From an uncultured Corynebacterium sp. (lineage in GTDB: Bacteria; Actinomycetota; Actinomycetes; Mycobacteriales; Mycobacteriaceae): a stretch of 64,000 nucleotides of DNA. Within the stretch, counting starts at the first letter, position 1. Every line of letters begins with the position of its first letter. The notes under the pieces are model-generated. The model did no database searches. It saw only the letters and a list, made by a program, of their open reading frames with translations, and was not told where the DNA came from. Below are positions 59,474-64,000 of the stretch, piece after piece. Where the stretch lies: positions 1-64,000 of the forward strand of contig NZ_CAMIAN010000008.1 in assembly GCF_946221155.1 (NCBI RefSeq). The letters run 5' to 3'. A program made the translations under genes and the position numbers.

Positions 59474-60931
59474 CTACTCGTCTCCGCGACCGCCGTCTGG
59501 CCGAGCCATGGCGGAAGCCGCTGCACCGAGGATCAGCATGATCACCGCGGGCAGCAGGGAGTCGCCGAATGCCTGGGGGCCGACTACGCTGACGCGCGCT
59601 TGGACGACTGCGGCGATAACGGCGGCTCCTGTCACGGCGCCGAGTTGGCGGGTGGCGTTGTACATTCCAGAGCCCGCTCCGGCGAACTGGGACGGCAGGT
59701 CGCGGAGGGTGGTGGTGGAGTTCGGGGCCCAGACGAAGGAGTTTCCGAATCCGAGTATCACGAACGCCCCGATCATCATCCATAGTGGCCTTTCGGGTCG
59801 CATGGAGAACACCAGCGCTGCCACGCCTGCGGCCATCAGGCAGAACCCGAGGACAGCGAAGCGGCGCGGTTCGTAGCGGTCGACCAGCCGGCCGACGAAC
59901 GGCGCCATAATGCCAGCGATGATGGCCATGGGCGTCACGACGAAGGAGGCCTTCATTGGGCTGAAGCGGTGAACTTCCTGCAGGAACATCATCACTGGCA
60001 CCATCATGCCGGCGATGGTGAAGCCCATGGTGAAGATGGAGGCGTTGCCGAACGCGAAATGGCGGCGTGCGAACAGCGCGATCGGCACCAGTGCGCTGCC
60101 TGCCGACAGGCGGGATTGGAGCCAAATGAAGGCCACCAGCAGCGCCACGCCTCCAACCAGGAGTGCCCAAATCCACGGGGCCCAGCCGGCGGGGTCGCCT
60201 TCTTGGATGCCGTAGATCACCATCGTCATCGCCACCATGGAAAGCAGGATCGACGGCACGTTGATGCGTTCCTCGGTCGGCTGGAACCGCGGTACCCAGC
60301 GGGCAACCATCACCACGGATAGCACGCCGATGGGCACGTTGATGAAGAACACCCACTGCCAGGTTGCGTATTGGGTGATGAGGCCTCCGAGCAGCGGTCC
60401 GGCGAGCGTGGAAATCCCCGCTGTGGCACCCCAGATCCCCAGTGCGGCCCCGCGCTTGTTGCGCGGGAAGATGCGGTTGATCACGCTCATGGTCTGGGGC
60501 GTCAATAAGGATCCGCCGATACCTTGCACGGCGCGGGCGGCAATCAGCGTTTCGATGCTGCCGGCCAGTCCGCAGGCAAGCGACGAGAGCGTGAAGATCG
60601 TCATGCCCGCGATGTAGAGGTTCTTCGGACCGAAGCGGTCGCCGAGCCGGCCGGTGACCATTAGTGGCACCGCGAACGTCAGCAGGTAGGCGCTGGTGAC
60701 CCACAGTACCTGGCCATAGTCAGCGTGCAGGTCGGCCTGGAAGGCTGGCGTGGCGACGGCGACGATCGTTTGATCCAGCAGGATCATGAAGAAGCCGATG
60801 CACAGCGCCACGAGGGCACGCCATGCTTGTGGCAGTGGAAGCGGCAGCGCGGGGTAACGCCCGTCGCTCAGCTGGCTCTGCCGATCGTGTGCGCTCATCT
60901 GAGCGCGGCTCTGGGGCTGGGCAGAATTCAT
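59474..60931 (-). CDS. MFS drug exporter, DHA2 (EmrB/QacA-like) family
   Basis: Inner-membrane proton antiporter of 485 residues with about 14 helices. Family motifs: LDQTIVAVATPAFQADL (motif D1), GRLGDRFGPKNLYIAG (motif A) and PLLGGLITQYATWQWVFFINVPIGV (motif C). Multidrug or metabolite efflux is likely; the substrate is unknown. Its ATG overlaps the NUDIX stop by one base (taATG), so the two are co-translated. Confidence 0.9.
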   Translation of the reverse strand: MNSAQPQSRAQMSAHDRQSQLSDGRYPALPLPLPQAWRALVALCIGFFMILLDQTIVAVATPAFQADLHADYGQVLWVTSAYLLTFAVPLMVTGRLGDRFGPKNLYIAGMTIFTLSSLACGLAGSIETLIAARAVQGIGGSLLTPQTMSVINRIFPRNKRGAALGIWGATAGISTLAGPLLGGLITQYATWQWVFFINVPIGVLSVVMVARWVPRFQPTEERINVPSILLSMVAMTMVIYGIQEGDPAGWAPWIWALLVGGVALLVAFIWLQSRLSAGSALVPIALFARRHFAFGNASIFTMGFTIAGMMVPVMMFLQEVHRFSPMKASFVVTPMAIIAGIMAPFVGRLVDRYEPRRFAVLGFCLMAAGVAALVFSMRPERPLWMMIGAFVILGFGNSFVWAPNSTTTLRDLPSQFAGAGSGMYNATRQLGAVTGAAVIAAVVQARVSVVGPQAFGDSLLPAVIMLILGAAASAMARPDGGRGDE

Positions 60932-61614
60932 TAAAGGGAGTTTACTGCCGCCCGAATTGTGGGCAAACTGGCCTTAAACTCCGGCATCAGTGGCAGTTCT
61001 TCCAGCTGGTCGATGGGCTGCCACAGCAGCTCCAGTGATTCTGCTGTTGGGTGCAGTTCCAGGTGTTCGGAGCAGGTGGCCAGGACGGTGGTGTATGTCC
61101 ACTCGTTGATGTCCGGGTTTTCGTATTGCCACCAGAATGTGCCGCCGAGTCCGAAGATCCCGTGGGCATCCAGCGATGCGTCGAGGCTGGGGTGTCGGAC
61201 GGGGAAGTCTTGCAGAGCCTTGCGGGGGTCTCCGTTGCGTTCGACGATTTTTTCGACGTTGGCGAAGAGGTGCCGTTCGTCTTCGCGGACGGGCAGGCGG
61301 CAGAACGCTGTTGTGACGGGCACGGTGGAGGTGACGATTTCTTGGTGCACATTAACCGATGACGCCCCCACGCCTGTCTCTTCCCACGTTTCGCGGAGGG
61401 CGCCGTCGGTGGGTGATTCGCCGACGTCAATGGCGCCGCCGGGTAGAGCCCAGGTGCCTCCGCGGTTCGTCCACTTGGCGCGGTGCTGCATCAGGACGTG
61501 GCGGTCGTCAGTGACGAGGAACAGTCCCGCCGCACCGAGGACTCCCCAGCGTCGGGACCCGTCGGGGTCCTCGACGAAGCCGTCGCCTGTGTGAAGTTCG
61601 GGAATTTTACCCAT
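60931..61614 (-). CDS. NUDIX hydrolase
   Basis: Cytoplasmic nucleoside-diphosphate-linked hydrolase of 227 residues. A full Nudix box is visible: GGAIDVGESPTDGALRETWEETG. The substrate cannot be predicted; an unusual C-terminal part (LEQ..LWQPIDQLEELPLMPEF) follows. ATG 61614 (MGKIPELH) lies 7 nt after TATGGT; the ORF start at 61626 would overlap this hexamer. Operon with the MFS pump. Confidence 0.88.
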   Translation of the reverse strand: MGKIPELHTGDGFVEDPDGSRRWGVLGAAGLFLVTDDRHVLMQHRAKWTNRGGTWALPGGAIDVGESPTDGALRETWEETGVGASSVNVHQEIVTSTVPVTTAFCRLPVREDERHLFANVEKIVERNGDPRKALQDFPVRHPSLDASLDAHGIFGLGGTFWWQYENPDINEWTYTTVLATCSEHLELHPTAESLELLWQPIDQLEELPLMPEFKASLPTIRAAVNSL

Positions 61615-61621
61615 GTCCCCC

Positions 61622-61627
61622 ACCATA
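61622..61627 (-). promoter_or_regulatory. -10 hexamer TATGGT of the NUDIX-MFS operon
   Basis: Minus strand, 7 nt before ATG 61614. GCGGATYC occurs twice, 12 bp apart, just upstream. Confidence 0.55.
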
Positions 61628-61668
61628 CGCGGATTCAGATGCGGATCCGTGGCCTCCGCCGCGACCGG

Positions 61669-63171
61669 CTAGGCGCGACCGGCCTCGAAGGCCGCGCCGA
61701 CGCGGTACAGGCGGTCGTCGCCGTGCGCCGGGCCCATGATCTGCAGGCCGGTCGGCAGGCCGGAGTCGCTAGCGAAGCCACCCGGAACGGACATGCCACA
61801 CACGCCAGCCAGGTTCAGCGGCAGGGTGAACAGGTCAAACATGTACATTGCCAGCGGGTCGTCCGCCTTCTCGCCCAGCTTGAAGGCGGTGGACGGCGTC
61901 ACGGGCGCGACGATCGCGTCGACCTGTTCGTAGGCCTTGGCAAAGTCCTGGGAAATCAGGTTACGCACGCGCTGAGCCTGCAGGTAGTAGGCGTCGTAGT
62001 AACCGACGGACAGGGCGTAGGTGCCCAGCATGATGCGGCGCTTGACCTCCGGGCCGAAGCCTTCTGCGCGGGTCAGGCTCATCACCTGGTCGGCAGAGCG
62101 GGTGCCGTCGTCTCCACGGCGCTGGCCGTAGCGCATGCCGTCGAAGCGTGCCAGGTTGGAGCTGACCTCACAGGGCAGGATCAGGTAGTAGGCGTTCAGT
62201 GCGTGGTCAAAGTTCGGGCAGTCGACCTCCACCAGCTCAGCGCCCTGGGACTTCAGCTGCTCCAGGTTGGCGTGATAGGTCTCCAGCACACCCGGCTGGA
62301 AGGCTTCGGCCTTCTCAAACTGCTTAACCACACCCAGCTTCACGCCACTTAGGTCTCCGGAAGCGCCCTGCTTGGCAGCTTCGACAACCGGCGCGACTGC
62401 GTGAGAGGAGGAGGTCGAGTCGTTGGCGTCATGCCCCGCAATAACCTCGTGCAGCAGTGCGGTATCCAGAACCGTACGCGCCGTCGGGCCGCCCTGATCC
62501 AGCGAGGAGGCGCAAGCCACCAGGCCATAGCGGGAAACGGTGCCGTAGGTCGGCTTCACGCCGACGGTGTTGGTCAGCGCGGCGGGCTGACGGATAGAGC
62601 CACCCGTGTCCGTGCCGATGGCCAGCGGAGCCATGCCGGCAGCCAGCGCTGCAGAAGAACCACCGCCGGAGCCACCTGGCGTGCGTTCCAGATCGTAGGG
62701 GTTCTTCGTCGGTCCGTAAGCAGAGTTCTCTGTGGAGGAGCCCATGGCGAACTCATCCATGTTCGTCTTACCCAGAATCGGGATGCCGGCGGCGCGCAGA
62801 CGCATGGTTACGGTTGCGTCGTAGGGGCTCATGTACCCCTCCAGCATCTTCGAGGCGCACGTGGTCGGCGCGTCGGTGGTGGTGAAGACATCCTTCAGCG
62901 CCAGAGGCACGCCGGCCAGCTTGCTGGTCGGCTGGTCGCCGGCGGCCAGCGCGTCGTCAACGTTGGAGGCCGCCGCCAACGCTTCATCTGCGCCGACGTG
63001 GAGGAATGCGTGGATGTCGCCGTCAACCTCACCGATGCGATCCAGGTGGGCCTGTGTAACCTCCTGGGAGCTGATCTCGCGCGCGTGGATCTTTTCCGCC
63101 AGTTCCGCGGCGGTCCAGGTGGTGAAGTCCGAATCGTCCCGGGAACCGACGATGTACTTGTTCTCAGCCAT
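61669..63171 (-). CDS. gatA: Asp-tRNA(Asn)/Glu-tRNA(Gln) amidotransferase subunit A
   Basis: Glutaminase/amidase subunit of GatCAB. 500 residues, amidase-signature family. The Ser-cisSer-Lys triad is visible: Lys in PLALKDVF, and Ser in TPGGSGGGSSAALAAGMAPLAIGTDTGGSIRQPAAL. It follows gatC on the minus strand after a 166-nt repeat-bearing gap, so the two are probably one transcript. Confidence 0.97.
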   Translation of the reverse strand: MAENKYIVGSRDDSDFTTWTAAELAEKIHAREISSQEVTQAHLDRIGEVDGDIHAFLHVGADEALAAASNVDDALAAGDQPTSKLAGVPLALKDVFTTTDAPTTCASKMLEGYMSPYDATVTMRLRAAGIPILGKTNMDEFAMGSSTENSAYGPTKNPYDLERTPGGSGGGSSAALAAGMAPLAIGTDTGGSIRQPAALTNTVGVKPTYGTVSRYGLVACASSLDQGGPTARTVLDTALLHEVIAGHDANDSTSSSHAVAPVVEAAKQGASGDLSGVKLGVVKQFEKAEAFQPGVLETYHANLEQLKSQGAELVEVDCPNFDHALNAYYLILPCEVSSNLARFDGMRYGQRRGDDGTRSADQVMSLTRAEGFGPEVKRRIMLGTYALSVGYYDAYYLQAQRVRNLISQDFAKAYEQVDAIVAPVTPSTAFKLGEKADDPLAMYMFDLFTLPLNLAGVCGMSVPGGFASDSGLPTGLQIMGPAHGDDRLYRVGAAFEAGRA

Positions 63172-63310
63172 GAGTGTTCCTACAGTTCCTTCGTTCTCTA
63201 AGTTCTTTAGGTTCTTTGGGGTCTTTAGGGTCCTTAAACTCTGTAATTCTTCAAAGCTTAAGTCTTTGACGCTTATCTCTAGCGTTCGTTTCCTGTGGGG
63301 TCTTTAACCT
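63172..63310 (-). repeat. Degenerate 9-bp purine-rich tandem repeats between gatC and gatA
   Basis: Read on the minus strand up to the gatA ATG: GACCCTAAA, GACCCCAAA, GAACCTAAA, GAACTTAGA, GAACGAAG, GAACTGTAG, GAACACTC. Seven units of 8-9 nt starting GA(A/C)C. Related words occur further upstream (AAAGACCCCA at about 63298). No ORF spans the region. Confidence 0.65.
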
Positions 63311-63337
63311 TTGTGACCCCTCCTGTCGGCGACCGAC

Positions 63338-63643
63338 CTAGTCGGCGAGGATTTGCGGCACTTCGAAGCGCTGCTCGCTCTGCTTCGGCGCCTGATCCAA
63401 AGCCTGCTCTGCGGTGAGGCTCGGAACGACCACGTCTTCACGCATCACGGCAACATCGCCGTCAACGTTTTGGGTGGGGTGGCTCAGCGGCTCAACACCT
63501 TCGGTGTCTACCTTCCCGATCGCGGCCACGTGATCGACGATCCCGTCGATCTGAGCTGCGTATTCATCCAATTCCTGCTCCCCCAGGTCCAGGCGGGCCA
63601 AGCGGGCCAGGTGGGCAACATCTTCGCGCGAAATCTCAGACAT
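63338..63643 (-). CDS. gatC: Asp-tRNA(Asn)/Glu-tRNA(Gln) amidotransferase subunit C
   Basis: 101-residue clamp subunit that holds GatA to GatB. Family pattern MSEISREDVAHLARLARLDLGEQELDEYAAQIDGIVDHV and the C-terminal REDVVVPSLTAEQALDQAPKQSEQRFEVPQIL. ATG 63643 follows TAGAGT by 7 nt; the longer ORF start would add six residues and overlap the hexamer. Divergent from the ACT-domain gene. Confidence 0.95.
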   Translation of the reverse strand: MSEISREDVAHLARLARLDLGEQELDEYAAQIDGIVDHVAAIGKVDTEGVEPLSHPTQNVDGDVAVMREDVVVPSLTAEQALDQAPKQSEQRFEVPQILAD

Positions 63644-63650
63644 GGGTTCT

Positions 63651-63656
63651 ACTCTA
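63651..63656 (-). promoter_or_regulatory. -10 hexamer TAGAGT of gatC
   Basis: Minus strand, 7 nt before ATG 63643. Confidence 0.6.
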
Positions 63657-63693
63657 GCCAAGGCAACTAGCCCCCGTAGTCTTCAGGTGGCGC

Positions 63694-63699
63694 TAGTAT
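63694..63699 (+). promoter_or_regulatory. -10 hexamer TAGTAT of the ACT-domain gene
   Basis: Seven nt before ATG 63707. Confidence 0.6.
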
Positions 63700-63706
63700 C
63701 AGTTCC

Positions 63707-64000
63707 ATGTCTTTTCTTATGCGTGTGCGTATGCCCGATACCCCCGGCTCCCTCGGCTTGCTGGCCATGGCACTGGGGACTGTCGGCGGTGACATTCGCG
63801 GTGTGGACATCGTTGGCCGGACGGAGCAGGATGAGCCCAGCTTCGTTATGGACGACATTGTCGTCTCGTTGCCTTCCGGGCATTTGCCTGACAGCCTGAT
63901 CACGGCCACACAGGAGCTCGACGGCTTCTACGTCGACTCGATTCGACCCTTTTCGGGTTCCATCGACCGACGCGGTCAGATTCAGATGCTGTCCGGGGTA
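63707..64000 (+). CDS. ACT domain-containing protein, 3' truncated by window edge
   Basis: 98 codons visible, open to the end of the window. MSFLMRVRMPDTPGSLGLLAMALGTVGGDIRGVDIV is a classic ACT-domain start, which usually binds amino acids in regulatory proteins. A second repeat may follow outside the window. Divergent from gatC. Amino-acid-responsive function is inferred. Confidence 0.82.
   Translation, partial: MSFLMRVRMPDTPGSLGLLAMALGTVGGDIRGVDIVGRTEQDEPSFVMDDIVVSLPSGHLPDSLITATQELDGFYVDSIRPFSGSIDRRGQIQMLSGV

Noticed and set aside
7259..60507. Recurring GGCGTCAAT / TGACGCC words in many gaps
   Set aside because: They occur in coding and non-coding DNA about as often as a 7-mer should on both strands of 64 kb at this G+C; no fixed position relative to genes.
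59430..60704. 424-codon minus-strand ORF in another frame of the MFS gene
   Set aside because: Overlaps the well-supported MFS exporter frame and is Arg/His/Pro-rich with no helices.
1..64000. Insertion sequences or prophage
   Set aside because: No transposase, terminal inverted repeats with target duplication, or phage structural genes were recognised.

Overview
The window is a chromosomal segment of a Corynebacterium, at high G+C. Four things point there: the gene neighbourhood, mscCG-type channel architecture, DtxR- and Zur-like operators, and the large share of genes whose start codon sits 7-8 nt after a TANNNT hexamer (leaderless mRNA). From memory, the order gltX - FAH-family hydrolase - leuB - serA - CDF transporter - ilvC - ilvN - ilvB - MscS channel - PH-domain protein - ilvD - gatB - pfkA - gatA - gatC resembles the C. 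glutamicum block, so this is mostly core genome. I could not run a database search, so the species is left open. No insertion sequence, prophage, CRISPR array or rRNA was seen.

Layout. 1-3.3 kb: a 5'-truncated M24 aminopeptidase, a POT peptide transporter and a small lipoprotein. 3.4-20 kb: a stretch bounded by two identical tRNA-Glu(CTC) genes in direct orientation. It holds a YihY/BrkB membrane protein, glycogen phosphorylase, a complete kdp potassium-uptake operon (small ORF, kdpF, A, B, C, D, E), a large secreted phytase-esterase-like protein, a peptidase E homologue and an unrecognised protein. tRNA-Gln(CTG) adjoins the second tRNA-Glu. 20-29 kb: gltX, two paralogous secreted PHB-depolymerase-like esterases, a sugar-isomerase-like protein, isochorismate synthase, an FAH-family enzyme and a Tat-exported PhoD phosphatase. 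29-35 kb: leuB, a two-gene ABC exporter and serA. 35-41 kb: a metal-homeostasis block with a CobW GTPase under a Zur-like box, a four-gene iron-siderophore ABC operon under a DtxR-like box, and a His-rich CDF exporter. 41-50 kb: branched-chain amino-acid genes (ilvBN, ilvC, ilvD) with an attenuator and leader peptide, plus the MscCG-like channel with a long low-complexity tail. 50-64 kb: a UvrA-like ABC ATPase, a DoxX protein, gatB, an HNH/DUF222 protein, pfkA, a DHA2-type MFS pump, a NUDIX hydrolase, gatA, gatC and the start of an ACT-domain protein.

How the genes work together. gltX, the tRNA-Glu/Gln genes and gatCAB together supply Glu-tRNA and Gln-tRNA (Gln by transamidation in organisms without GlnRS). 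ilvBNCD and leuB make Val, Leu and Ile. serA opens serine synthesis. pfkA and glgP feed glycolysis. kdp and mscCG serve osmotic and ionic balance.

The most unusual signal is intergenic. Many promoters have short direct repeats spaced by about one helical turn (10-12 bp, often exactly 11), each locus with its own sequence, lying roughly 10-35 bp upstream of the -10 hexamer (mscCG, gltX, menF, peptidase E, kdp, the ABC operon). Other gaps carry 9-, 16- or 19-bp tandem repeats.
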